This document shows positions 1 to 12,800 of a DNA stretch of 64,000 nucleotides, piece after piece (position 1 is the first letter of the stretch; each line of letters begins with the position of its first letter). The notes under the pieces were generated by a model. That model saw nothing but the letters and a program-made list of their open reading frames with translations, had not been told where the DNA came from and made no database searches. This stretch comes from Zygnema cylindricum (Eukaryota > Streptophyta > Zygnematophyceae > Zygnematales > Zygnemataceae). Location of the stretch: positions 159,673 through 223,672 of the forward strand of contig JBBHKE010000714.1 in NCBI GenBank assembly GCA_037447655.1. The letters are read 5' to 3'. A program made the position numbers and the translations under genes.

Positions 1-567
1 TAATGGTATTATTGAAGAACAGCAGGGTCCACAACAGGAATCCAATCAACCTCTAGGTGAGATCAGGTCTGTTGACCAGGAATTACTTTGGCATTGCCTT
101 TTTCACATTTTTAACAGAAGGAACAGTTATTGGACAGTGTTATACTGGATCTTTCCGGCTACATTTTTCACATTAATAAGTGTAAGTGGGATGACGGCTG
201 CTGCCCCCGTCATGTGGTTATTTCCATATTTACTTTTTCTTTTATCGTACCAGTCTCAGTTAAATCACATGAACAACAATATTATTTTTTCTATGCTTAC
301 ATAATGGATGGGAGAATTGTATATGGTCCAAGTCAGGGGTGCTTTGTCCTTACTTTCACCATGGGATGTTAGATTCTGTAACTGCTTATTTGATGCCCTC
401 TCTCTTTACGAGCTGATAAACTTTGTAACTTTTGAAGCTGTTATGATAGACATATTCGTTAAATAGGAAAGACAGAAGTAACTTTTTAAGTATTTTTATG
501 CTTTTATCTTACCCACAGTTCTTTTGTTGTGATGCAGCTGGTGCTGACTGAGGGGAAGATCATTTGA
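1..567 (+). CDS. 3' end of an unrecognised gene (last two exons, partial)
   Basis: The reading frame is open from base 2 and runs to a strong donor (GTAAGT at 182-187), giving about 60 residues. The first half is polar (EEQQGPQQESNQ) and is followed by an aromatic, probably membrane-associated stretch (YWTVLYWIFPATFF). A good acceptor (TTGTGATGCAG, ending at 537) opens a short last exon in the same phase. It adds LVLTEGKII and stops with TGA at 565-567. The exons would be 1-181 and 538-567. The rest of the gene lies left of the window. I do not recognise the family. The splice sites and matching phase support a real gene, but the short length leaves doubt. Confidence 0.35.
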
Positions 568-1409
568 AACTGTAAGTCACTCTTGTTCCTCGAAGAAACA
601 TGGCACATTTTATAAACATCTTGCCTTCTCTCTTTTCTCTTTGTCGTTTTTCAATATCGAGGAGTGAAATTTCTCATTTCAACAAGGAGCCTGTTGTTGT
701 TGTGTGTGAGATTTGCTATTATGGGCGAATTTTAAAAACAGCGGAGGTCCATTGCAAAGTTTTGTAATTCCTTCATCTCGTCAATTACTCTGTCTTGTAA
801 AAACAAACATTTGTCACGTTAGGTAGCACATACTAAACAATATAAACGAAGTAACATGATAGCTTCGTATTACCCATTTTTCACAAGGGTCTCATCTCTT
901 GGTTCCTTAGTAGCCAATTAAATGTTAAAATGGGTCAAATAGAGAATTTGTCTGTCCGACAGTCTGTAAAATAAAATCCCTCTTCTTGAAGTTAGTGGCA
1001 TGTGTCAGAATTATATGGTAAGAAACTTGTATTGCTCATTTAAAAAAAATAAAATGGATTATTCAACCAAGTTTAAAATTTACAAAAACTGGCAAATGTA
1101 ATGGGAAGAGTTGTTCTCCGCAACTCCTTTTTCCTGCGAAAGTTTGTTTTGTGGTCTCCTTTTCTTTCTGTCAAATCCAATTCGTGGCACTATGGTTCCG
1201 CTGAGCCCTTTTCCACCGCTTTGCAGTCTCCAACTTCCACAATAATTAGACTAAAAGAACTCTCGTTGCTGATTTTTTTTGTAGAAAATTGTAAAATTAT
1301 AGAACTTTGTTACATTTTCTAATCCCCCGTGGTTTTTTACCGCCAGGGAGATTGGTTATGAATAGGCAACTGTGTTCAATGACAGGACTGATGGCTCAGC
1401 AACCGGAGC
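568..1409. other. intergenic, no gene seen
   Basis: AT-rich DNA downstream of the partial gene. Open frames are short and lack recognisable motifs. Part of it is presumably the 3' UTR of that gene. Confidence 0.5.
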
Positions 1410-1755
1410 TTTAGCGTCGATGCTTTAAAATTTGTAGTGTAACCGTCGAGGAGTCATTAAAGCTAGTAGTGTGACTCGAGGCGCTGTTGATGAGTTTAGA
1501 AACTTGTAGTGTAATCGTCGGGGAGTCTTAAAAACTTCTAGTTTAACCGTGGAAAAACTTATAGTATAACTGGCGAGAAATCTTTAGAAACATGTAGTGT
1601 AACCGTTGGAGTCTTTAAAAAGTTGTTGCGTAACCATCGAGGAGTAGAAACTTGCAGTTTAACTGTTGAGGAGTCTCTTAAAGCTTATAGTGTAACACTA
1701 GAGGAATCTTTAAAAACTTGTAGTCTAACCTCCAAAGAAACTTTAAAAATTAATA
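1410..1755. repeat. decayed minisatellite, ~33-bp unit, about ten copies
   Basis: Imperfect tandem copies of a unit reading roughly GAGGAGTCTTTAAAAACT followed by TGTAGTGTAACCGTC. The core TGTAGTGTAAC or a one- to two-base variant recurs about every 30-36 bases across the stretch. Units have diverged independently, so the array is old. The 86-residue frame that crosses it (with repeated EESLK-type units) is a by-product of the repeat. Confidence 0.75.
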
Positions 1756-2627
1756 AACTCTTGTTCTTGGTTCATGTCATTGTTGTAGGTTGCGAGAGTT
1801 GGAATCAATTTTGTCCTATTTCAAGTTCGCTCCCTTATCATTTTCTTATCATTTTTTGTGTGTTTTTGTGTCATTGCAGATGACGAAATAGTTGACAGAT
1901 GTACCTACTCTCTCTTGGAGTACATCTTTGTCTATTCTGTTTTCTGAAACAAGTTGGACGAATCGTTCCGTTCTTCAGTCGAATGTCCTGAGAACGTCGT
2001 CGCATTAGTCATGTTTAGTTTTATTCATTGAAGACGACTGGTACCGACCATGAATGGAGGAAGGAAGGAAGGAAGGAAGGTTTTGCAGGAAGTCATCGTA
2101 CATTGTTTGTTTGTAATTATTCTAACCCGTCTAGATCTGGATCGAACCTTGTGAAAAATTTATTTTGCACAAAATAGTTGCATCAAAAATGTTTTTATTT
2201 AAATTGAGTCTAGGGCGACACTTGTCAACTTGTCCATGTGTTGCGATAGTCAATAAAACATTATCATTAGTAGGCATTGTTGGTCTAGGATTCTTTCAAG
2301 TAACAATTTTGACTCCAGACTCGAGAGAACCAGTAGTTTTCTTTAACAATATCATGGTACTGAACAGAATCTGTGTTTTCTTGTGGTTCTTAAGTGAATG
2401 GAGATCATACTGAGCTGTGATGCAAGTGTATTGTTGTCAAAAGATTTGACAAATGATGGCAGTATTGATTTTATGGAAAAGTTTTCAGCTGAAGCAGTGC
2501 ATGTATTCAAATGATATTCATTTGAATTTTCTTACAGTGATGTGAATATTACCTTGAGCTGTAAAAAGTCAACAATTGTGCATATTTCTACTCTAGTTAA
2601 CACTTGTGAATTTCGTCCGTGACTTAG
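1756..2627. other. intergenic, no gene seen
   Basis: No convincing coding sequence. A short GGAA microsatellite (five units) lies at about 2056-2080. The right edge leads into the retroelement remnant. Confidence 0.5.
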
Positions 2628-5532
2628 ATGTTTATGGGGCTTATGATTTTGGGAACTCCCCACCTGCTGTTGTACACCCGTGTTCCTATGGCGGTGCGAA
2701 CAACAGTACAGGATGCCCTCCATCTCCCAGTGTCCCACATTTCTTCAAATCTGACGGACATTGCTCCTTGGCACCTTCTTCTTATGTTCTCTCTTTGGGT
2801 CGTAGTCATTTTAGGTCGCGGAAGGGGCAGTGGGGCTAGAGAGACTATGGCACGTTGTCGCCGATTCCTTCGTGGTGATTGGAAGGCCCTCCATGCACAG
2901 CATGAGGATCAGGCATCGATCGCCTCTTTCACACCTCGTGGCCCATCTAAGCATCGATCGCCTCTTTCACACCTCGTGGCCCATCTAAGCTATCAGATGT
3001 CCCAACCTCTTATCGTCAAGAAATTCATTTAGGCTGTGTTGGTAAGCTTTCTTGAGCGGTTCGGGTCCTACAGCCATTCTCTCTTGCTCCCTGATCTTCT
3101 TCCACTATTGAGGTCCTTCGAGCAATCCACCCCCTTGCACCTTCCCCTTTGCCCCCTTCTATCCACGCCTTTGAGCCTTCTAAGAGTTTTACTTTAGATC
3201 GAGAGGTTTTCAATAAAGCCTTTAGCTCTTCTCCTCACCTTTCAACAGGGCCCCCCTCGGGCACAATGTATGAGTTGTTTCGCGATATTTTGCCCCTTGA
3301 ATCGGGTGCCCGGGGGTTTGATCTTTTTTTTCAAGTATGTTCTCTTATTGCTAGTGGGGATATTCCCCCTCGGATTTGTGATCTTCTCACGGCGTCCCGC
3401 CTTGTGGCAGTCGCCAAACCTAATGGAGGGATTCGCCCTATTGTCGTGGGAGAGGTTTTACACAGATTGGTGGCTTGTGCGATATGTCTCCACCTCCAAC
3501 CAGTTTTTTATGTTTATTTCTCTCCTCATCAGTTTGGAGTGGCCACGAAAGGAGGTTGTGAGGCCCTGGTCCACGAGATTCAATCTTTGTAGGATATACA
3601 TCCCGATTGGTTGGTCCTTCAAGTCGACGTTTCCAATGCCTTCAATACAGTGGATCGGAACCTCATTTTTTCAGAGCTTATGGCGGCTCCATCTCTTATT
3701 GTCCAATTATTCCCCTTTGTGAGGGCTTTCTATTCTTTGACCAACAGCCTTTCCTTCCTCAGCCGATGGTGATCTCATTCCTCTCTCCTTTGCGAACGGC
3801 ACTCGACAAGGCGACCCTCTGGGCGGACAATTTTTTGCCCTCACCTATTACCGGGCCCTTCGTGCTTCTGCAACTGCTTTCCCTTCTTGCCTTTTCCCTT
3901 CGGTTGCGGATGATACGCAAATTATTGGGCCTAAGGAACAAGTCGTGCTGGCTTATGATGTTTTCATGGAACGTTTAGTCGGACTCAACCTTTCAGTTCA
4001 GCCGTCGAAGTGTGTTATTTTGTCTCCTCAAGATATTCCACTTTCGTTTACTCCCCCTCCTGGTTTGCAAATCCCTTCTCCCTCTGATGGCATTCGTGTG
4101 CTTGGTTGCCCCCTTAGTTTGGAAACTTTCCTGACCCGATTTCTTCATAATGCTCTACAGACAGATTTGGCGCATGTGGACAACCTTGCTCACCTTCCCG
4201 ATCCCCAAGGGGCTTTTGCAATGTTAACCAGGTGTTTCCCCCACCGCCCTTCTTACCTTACTCGTACTTTCTCTCCCACCTCGACGTTTGTCTCCTCTCT
4301 CTCCGCTTTTGATAATCGCCTCATGGACGTCCTTCACACTATGTTAGGTCGTGGGGCATTCGATCGCGAGTTTGGGCCCTTGCCCGCATTCAGGCATCTC
4401 TCCTTGTCTCTACGCGGGGATTGGGTCTATTATCGACTGCCCGTGTTGCTCACGCTGCCTATTTGGGAAGTTGGTGCCTTATTGCCTCCACACTTGTTTC
4501 CCGTTTTTTGTCTGGGGACACCCCCGTTCTAGCTACCGTGGTCCCCTGGGTTTCAAACGGTGTGTTCGCCTTCCAACGGTCTCTATTCGACGCGTCACGT
4601 TCTCTTCCTCCCCATGCCCTTGTGGATGTGCCGATTCTCTCCACTCTTGTTACGAAATCCGTTGAGCGTGTATAGGAATTGATTTCCGATCGGGTTTTCG
4701 CCGCCATTAAATTTGAGCTTCTTGAGGCGCTTCCCTCTGTTTCTTCGCGTGCCCGTCTTCTCTCTTCTGGTGGACCTGGTTCTAGGTCTTGGCTATTTGC
4801 TACACCTATTTTGTCCACTTTTCGATTCTCTCTTGCTCAGTTCACCACCGCCCTCTGGTTTCGCCTTGGCCTCCCCCATCCTCCTGTTCTTGGCTCTCTT
4901 GTGTCCGTGGTCGTGTTTTGGGGCCCGATGGTGTCCATTTGTTTTGTTGCTCCCATGGGGGAGATTTGATCCAGGCGCACGATACTATTCGCGACGCCGT
5001 TGCGATTATCGCTTCGGAGGGGGGCTTTTCTGTGCGTCAGGAGGTTTCTCATATTATCCCCTCGCGGCGGATCGATGTTGTTTTGCTCGATGGTGCCCGT
5101 CGCATCTTCGGTGATATAGTTTTGACGAACCCTACTTCGGCTATAGCTGTTGCTCAAGCGGCTCGACATGTTGAGGTGGCGGCTCGTGATGCCGCTAGAG
5201 CGAAGGAGTGTGATTATGCCCACCGGGACCCTACGGACGACTTTATTCCGATGGCGGTCGAGATCTTTGGTTGTTTGGGAGTTGCGTTGGACAAGTTTCT
5301 CCGTACTTGTGCTCGATGTGCTTTCGAGCGACGGGGACCTAGGAGCCCTCCTCCTTCGATCCTTACTTCTTTTTATCGTCAGCGGTTGTCTGTGGCTTTA
5401 CAGCGAGTGCAGGCTTCTATTCTCCTTCGATTGGCTATTGTGGTTATGGATCATCGTCGTGTTCCGGATCTCCCTCAACGTGCTCCCCCGGGCTGGGGTA
5501 GATTTTTAATTGAGTTGGGGTTGGGGTTGTAG
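2628..5532 (+). pseudogene. R2-like non-LTR retroelement remnant: reverse transcriptase plus restriction-like endonuclease
   Basis: One polyprotein can be followed in pieces through several frame changes and stops. An N-terminal part (ARCRRFLRGDW, near 2850) leads into a reverse transcriptase with KPNGGIRPI (3415-3441), a FGVATKGGCEA segment (from 3534), motif A VDVSNAFNTVDR (~3619-3657), NGTRQGDPLG (3795-3824) and the catalytic box as VADD (3903-3914). The C-terminus has a Cys/His knuckle-like segment ending HLFCCSHGG (~4900-4962) and a PD-(D/E)XK-type endonuclease signature RIDVVLLDG...GDIVLTNPTS (5068-5140). This RT-then-endonuclease order is that of R2-type elements inserting by target-primed reverse transcription. 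It is dead: there are TGA/TAG stops near 3051, 3093, 3590 and 4672, frameshifts near 3770 and 4430, and a 38-bp duplication. The base composition is much more GC- and C-rich than the neighbouring DNA. Confidence 0.85.
2913..2988 (+). repeat. perfect 38-bp tandem duplication inside the retroelement
   Basis: The unit starting GCATCGATCGCCTCTTTCAC occurs twice back to back (2913-2950 and 2951-2988). Because 38 is not a multiple of three, it shifts the polyprotein frame. Removing one copy restores a frame that leads into the next recognisable segment (VRVLQPF, then TIEVLRAIHPLAP). Confidence 0.9.
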
Positions 5533-5836
5533 CGTTGGTTTTAGTGAGTTACCGTGCTTTTCATTTTGAGTTTGGGTGCTTTTATTCTACTTGCCATTTT
5601 TATGTGTTCACGTTGCTTTCTTTGTTTTTTATTGCCCTGCTTGTAGTTTTTCAGTTTTGGCCATGCCACCCCTTTTGTACCCCCGGACTCAGATGGTTTA
5701 CCATCGTGCTTTTTAATTTATCCTGTGTGTTTTTCCTAATTAGACTCCCCAAGTGCATTGATTCAGACCTCCATTTTCATTCATGGATCCTTTGCATAAG
5801 CCACTGCGATCGTCGCCTCTCCCTCTCTTTCTCATA

Positions 5837-6036
5837 CTACACTGTTAGTAGTTATTAGTGCTAAAGGATTTTTCGTCACTTAAAATACCTTTTCTCCGTG
5901 CACACTTGTCGGATGGTCGATCGAAGGCCGTCTAAAGGAAGGCGAAACTCTTGGCTTCCAATATCAACCATCAGATTGACAATCTGACAAGTGTGCAAGA
6001 AGAAAAAATGTACACTATTCACAATTAGCGGTGTAC
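5837..6036. mobile_element. MITE copy 1 (family with ACACCGCTAATC ends)
   Basis: A ~200-bp element with degenerate terminal inverted repeats (CTACACTGTTAG...AATTAGCGGTGTA). Subterminal arms pair with each other: CGTGCACACTTGTCGGAT on the left against GACAATCTGACAAGTGTGCA on the right. The same end and arm sequences recur at 8065-8282 and 42815-43037. It has no coding capacity and no clear target duplication. It lies between the dead retroelement and the 3' end of the NOL6 gene. Confidence 0.75.
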
Positions 6037-6643
6037 TGCTCTTATGTTACGGTCTTTGGAATGAAATACGACAATACTGGTATAGGATGAAAGAGCTTTA
6101 AACATATAATTGTTGTCTGCCTTTGGGCATAAATCAAGTGTGAAGGTGAAGATTTCACATGCCCATCACAACCATTTTTTTAGTAATCCAATGAGAACAC
6201 TATAAAAAATAAAAGCAATGTCACACTTGCAGCAAAAAAAATGTCTCAAAACATTTCTTGACAAGCATAAGCAACATTATATTACTAGTGGCATCGAGCA
6301 TTACACAGCCATTGAAGAATGGCAACAAGCTGTTTACCTATTCTTTTCATAGATTAAATGTGCAAAAAACAACAGTGAATGCTGGTCTCTTTTATAGTAC
6401 GCATACTATTTGCAAAATTCCATACAACGCATTTACTGCACTTGATAACAATATATAGCATTTCCGATTACGATATCAACAGCATTATTCGAAAGTGTCA
6501 AAAACGTTAAAAAAAAAGAAAAAAAAATCAAACAGTTCTTTACTTGTTAAAAAAAAAAACAATTTCTCGAATTTGAATTGAATTTTACACGAGATGTCAA
6601 CGTGGTCAAAAAACAAAGAACGACTTGTTATTATTATGCAACA

Positions 6644-6649
6644 TTTATT
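6644..6649 (-). terminator. possible polyadenylation signal of NOL6
   Basis: AATAAA on the minus strand, about 208 bases past the NOL6 stop codon. In AT-rich DNA the hexamer alone is weak evidence. Confidence 0.3.
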
Positions 6650-6856
6650 ATGCAAGCAATATTTCTGCAAAACGAGCAACATTACAGATTTAATTAATAG
6701 CAAACATGAAACTCATATTACTCGATTTAAAAATTTATACCAGAACTGAATTTTTTCGCAATTCCGTTAATTTTTGAGGATACAGAAGACACAACAGCTC
6801 ATTCAACTGCCGGTATTAAAACCAATCAACTGCTGGTTCAGCCATTCAACTAGATA

Positions 6857-9800
6857 CTACATATTCTCATACACTTGTCCCGGTTGAGACTGCTTTTCAT
6901 TCACATATACCAAATCCACAAGGCCAAACCCAAGAGCCCTAATATCCTCAAGAATGGCTTTGGCATTCACGACCGCTTGTGACATATCCATATCCGTCTT
7001 TTTCCCGTTTGTTACCTGAGATTAAAAGAAACACCGAGCAAAAAGAAACAAAAACATTAAGCAACAAAACAAAAAAAAACACCCTGGCCTGTTTTGAGCT
7101 TCATTGAACCTACTATTCTGGCGTCACTGATTATCTTCAAGTACTGGAAAACCACAAAGCTCAAGAAACGAAACGACTCACCAGTGCCAGCAGTGGGATC
7201 TGGGCATTTACTAAAGGAGGTGACAGCTGTCCCGCCAGGTGGGCATGTGTCCGCCAAGAAAGCCCCACAGCACTTCCACCAATAGGGTCGTACCAGATAT
7301 TCGCAACCGATCCAAAACAAGCCTGAGAAAAATAGTACATGATTGTAACAGAGGATCAAGAACAGAGAATGGTGGCGTACATTCTATACATGTAAAGGAC
7401 AGACTAAGGTTAGCCACCATTCCTCAAGAAGTTCGGTTTTGTGGTAAGCTGTTCATCAGAGGTAACAAGTGTCTTAAAACAGAAAACATAGCAGAATCAG
7501 AAAATTATGAACTAATGGTTTGCAAAGAATTCCTGAATCAACAAAAGGCATAATACCTAAACAAACACTTTTCAGATATTACAGCCCCATGCCCTGATAT
7601 GATCTGTGCTTCACAAAGATGCTAGAGAATTACAACATTATAAAATAGATTATTTATCACCTATCATTATATCACAGATCACATCTTCGATGCCCTTTTT
7701 CAACTGCAGTAAAATAAGTTGAGGTATACGTGACTCACCTTCAACTGGTGGACAAAAATGGTCGTTGGATCGAAACCTATGAGCAAAGCCCGCCGGGCCG
7801 CATGGACCCCGGCACTGAGAGCTGCTTTAGATACAAGTGAAAGTGCTTGGCGGTCATCCACCTCCTTACCAGACACTGGAGAAGAAAACAGTTGAAAGAA
7901 GTCTCAACAAACAGGTGAAGGTTGCAATGATAAAAAAATAAAAACCAATGAGCAGCACATTGCTATAGAGTAAAACAAATGACTAGCATACAGACTGTCT
8001 TCTTGGCATGAATCCTAATTAAGGTATTGCTATGTTGGACGATTTGAAAGGAATGGCTACTTCATTACACCACAAATCAGTGTTTAAGTTTTTTTCGCCA
8101 TTTAAAACATCTTTTCTCCGTGCAGACTTGTCAGATTGTCAATCCGGTGGTTGCTACTGGAAGGCAGGATTCTCACCGCCCTATTGGCAGTCTCCAATTG
8201 ACAATCCGACAAGTGTGCACAAAGAAAAGATGTTTTAAGTGGCGAAAAAAACTTAATACACCAATAATGATTAGCGGTGTAGTGTTGGGAATGAAATCAT
8301 GTATGTTATTAACATGGAAAACGGGCATCGAAGAAGTATTTTCCACAATGATAGCAGTTAGTGCGGCGCTAAACTAACAAACTCCAGCGCCTCACAAAAA
8401 ACTGAAAGTGACAACAACAATTTACAACAGATGTTGGCTAAAACAACTAGCACAAAAATCAATTAACTTACACTGCAATTGCTCACGAGCAGGGAAGAGG
8501 ACTCGTCCTGGATGAGGTAAAGAATCCGGCCGCAGCAGAATGACAGCGTCATTCACAGAAAGAGGTGTGCAGAAGAGTGACTGGTACAAAAAACCCAAGC
8601 AAACAATATCTCAATGGATGTTCACCAAAAAAAATTCCTGTTATTGTTGAAGGAACAAAAAGTTGAAACGAATAGTCCAGACAACTTAGAGCATTCACAA
8701 AGCACTACACCCTATCATCTTGGTTCAGCTTTTGCCTAAGGATTACTACCATATCTCATTAGAAAAATAATGCTTTATGGCATATCAAAGTGAGAACTTA
8801 TGTTGTGAAAATCTCTCATAAAAGCATTTGCAACTCACCTGCCAGCTGTTATTATCTTCAAAGTTTACAGAACTTGTAAGAAGAAGGGCTGAACTTCTGG
8901 CATATGCAATGACGCGTTTCAAAGACTGCATGGAAGAACATTCAAATGTGACTAATTAGAAAATGTAATAAATTATCCAGGATTAAATAAAAAAAGAGGG
9001 AAAAAAAATAAAGAAAGAGATACAACAACCCTTAGCAGGACAGGTGGGTGGAAATTATGACAAACAACAAGCTGCTGAAAGGCAAATATGAACTCTCAGT
9101 TTCATTTTCGATGAAAAATTAGCGACTTTCAATCACCATAGCAAGTAAGCAAGTGCCCCCACTCGGAAAAAACCTTAACAGCAAAATTAGCTAAACTTCG
9201 ATGGGAAATTGCCAAAAAAACAACATAATGTCATTTGTGATGACTCCGAAACAGGTACGTCCTAAATAAACTCATTTGGCTAGGAGAAGACTTAATTCAT
9301 TTCATCTAGGACCAGACATGAAACAAACCAAAAAATTGAAATACAGCCACATTATGGAGATGCCAATACAGACCGAAAGTGATAAGCACAATATTTTGAA
9401 GTGAAAATTCAGTATCAATCTCTGTTAAATGAAATTGATCACCTCAGTTGTTGGTTCCCTGTGAGTCCACACACTATGTTCTTGGTCATACGATGTAGCA
9501 ATAAACATTGCCGGGCCACCCTTCCCTCCATTCGTGGATCCTCCTGGAAGTGTCATTTTTGTTTCTCGCAGGGAAATTAGGTGACTCTGTACAGAACAAG
9601 CAATGAAACTGTGTTGAGCACAAATCGAATTACACGTGCGTGGAATTTGCTATCCAACATAGAAACAGATGCACCGGGTTGAAAAAATTAAGAAAAGGCA
9701 GTCTTCACAGCCCCAATAAGAAAGAAACATATGCATTGTCCAGCCATAGTGGCTGTGAATTGTCAAATAACCACAACAGTGCCAGGGGTTACATGGATTG

Positions 9801-12800
9801 CTTGGTGGCTGCAAATTCTAACACCACCTTAGAGGTGCCAGGACTTACATGGATTGACTGGCGTTGCTGACTCGTTAATGCATTGTTAATGTCCACAATG
9901 ATAGGAAGGCCATCCCAGTTGAACTCACCGAGCAGGCGGAGAAATCTGCATAACTTCAGTTTAAGTCAGTCAAAAGTTGATTGATAAAAATGATGACAGC
10001 CATTACAGAGCATGTCTTGGCCAGCGACAATTGATAAAACTCAGGAGCAGTTAACAATACATTGGACTATCAACAAATGGATATACAAAAAGGCTCAAGG
10101 ACAACCTAGAAAATGCCATTCAGCTATGCACATCAAATGGGCATAGGAAGCAGATATCTAAATCTACCTACCGGACAAACAAACCAGTGTGATTTAGCCA
10201 CTCAGTTAACCGCATCAAAAGCTCAACACAGTGCCACTAGTGCACTCAGCCAATTGATTCATCCTCGTGGCTCCCAACACAAGTCTGACAGGGACATACG
10301 GAGACAACATTCCACAGGTTTCTTGACAGATTACAGACGAGATTGTTCAAGAAGCAAAATGTCTTCGCAAATCTGCAGGATAATCCAAAAAGCAAGCTGC
10401 ACAAAGAATACCATTTTTTCATTGTGGAGCTAAAAACAAACCCCCAAAAAAAAAAAAAAAATCAAGGAACACCACTGAGTGTGTTACACATATTATTCCA
10501 CATTTCACCTGAGAAAGCCAGTGATTCGTGAGCGTGGAACATCAAAAGGGGCTGGCTGGCAAAACAGGTATGCGACTATAAGCTCAACAGCTTCTTCTTG
10601 AAGGGCTCCTCCCAGCATATGAGAAGCCACCCAGCGTTTCGCTAACCTGTCCCCATCCAGATTGTAGCATTACCACTTTTAGAATGAAAACTTAGCTTGA
10701 CCACCCAGTAATGCACAAATTAACCAGGAATTCCTCCTCCCACCGCCAGACACAGCAGAAGTGAAGAAAAACTTCCTACGCAAGTATTACACGCAGCTAA
10801 CAAATAAAGAAATGTTATAATATAACCAATATAAGCCTTAAACAGCCCTAATTTAGACTGCTAAGCTCAGCAGTCGGCCTACAAAAATCTGCATCCCATA
10901 AGCACAATAAACACAGTAACCATTCTTACCGTGCTGTCGGAGCATATAGAGGATGTACTCCTTGCAGACCAAGGAGGAGACTACTATGAATAACTCGTAA
11001 GGCATAGTCCCTTTGTGGACCATGTTTGGGTAGAGGTCGATTAACATAAGGAGAAGAAATCAACGGTTCGTCTGTTGCATCGCCCAAAAGAGAAAATTGA
11101 TCAGAAAGCAGTAATTAATGGCTAACAGAGCTACTTAAAACCATATTCCAGCCACCACAGTTCAGTCACTGAGAAGCAAAATTAAAAAATACATGTCAAA
11201 CTAGCAAAATTAAGACTTGCCTTCAGGATGTAAAGCACTCCAGTGTAGAAATGTTGGATCTCGTTCATATGCCACTCTAAGCCGAAAGGCAAAACCCTGG
11301 TAAAGAACATCGACAGCTTCTTCTGACGCAATAACATGCAATCCTTCGCGCTGCTCCATGCTGCAAGCAGACATTCAGAAAATTTAGCCAAGAATTCTTT
11401 TAGGAAAGGCGAAATTGGAAATGGCGGCAAAATTGGAAATGGCATTCAAGCACAGAAGCGATCAGCTTTATACCATTCTTTCTGGAAAGGAGAAGACTGA
11501 CCTTTCAGCAACCTTCAGGCAAAAGGCGAGCTTCGTTTTCTCAATGGCCAATGGGTCATCAGGCCACTTCCCTGAACCTTCCAGCTGGTCCAGGGAAAAA
11601 ACAAAACAGAGGCGTCAGGAAGAGCTGGACAGACTGCAGCACTTGAAAAATAGGAAGGAGTGGAACAAAAATGCTTTACATAGGCTTCCTTGGTTACAAC
11701 GAACAGTGCTCAATGAAATGAAGCGGGTATCCTGGACACACATTGATCACAAAAATGTTCCTGGACAGCAAAGTAGGCCACTTTTAAAACCAAAAATGAA
11801 AAATGAAGTCCCCATATCACTGACCTGAATGGCGATCTCAAGTGGTTCTATGCATGAAGGTATTGCTTTATGTCTGCTGAGATGCTCATTTTTGTTTCCT
11901 GTCATGGCCAGAGGATGAGGCTGTGGTGGAAACACAGCACAATGGCGAAGAGCTACAAAAAAGGGAAAAGATATAGGCATAATAATCAACAGGATAAACA
12001 TGCCCAGAGACCGACATTGATTAGTCAAAATCACTGCAGATCAAGTCCATTCATATTTAAAATTTTCCTTGAAAATTCCTGAGCACACAGACAATAGCTG
12101 GCAGATACGGGTCTTTGAACTGCTACACGCCAGAAATAACCTTTCTGGCAAACTTCTGGCAAACACGATACAATTGCTGGTAATCCCCATTGCCTACTTT
12201 TCTGCCAATGTAGAAAACTCTCTGCCACATGGCTTCTAGTTTCCAAACAATTCTTATTTTCCCCTACATTTGAGCTGTACAGTTCTGTATGAATGTGCTC
12301 AAAAGAATCTATACGTGTAGTGAAGTCGTACAAACAAGGAAAATTCATTTCTATCATGAAAAGATTTGTTGTGAGAACTTCAATTTGTTTCCATCACTTT
12401 CTTGCTGTTTCGAGAACAGCTTGCGTACAGCTGTCTGCCAAAGAAAAATCGAGACAGAAAAGTTCAATCGGAATAGGCCTCCAGCCACAGTTCCTTACAG
12501 AAAAATTTAAGATAAACAGGCATCTTTAAGGCCAAAACATGGATTTCATCATTGGAGGTCAAGCGAACAGGTAACATGCTCTTGAAAGACCTGGAGAACA
12601 TATATAACAATGCAGGAAATGAGCGAAAAAACCATGAGAATGAAAGCGGCATACCAGAACAAAGTGGTTGAACTCCAACAATACTCAGCGGCAGATCTGG
12701 TATGCTTCGTAAAGATTTGGAGAGCTTCTCAAATGCCTCAAGTAATTTTGGCATTGCTTCAACAGGATCTGAATCACCACCAACAGAAAGTTCTTGAATT

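Noticed and set aside
5535-5858. 107-codon frame downstream of the retroelement
   Set aside because: It is Phe/Ser-rich translation of T-rich 3' sequence and runs into MITE copy 1, with no motif.
11415-11828. 137-codon + strand frame opposite NOL6
   Set aside because: It overlaps NOL6 exon 17 and its flanking introns on the other strand, and the minus-strand reading has clear family motifs.
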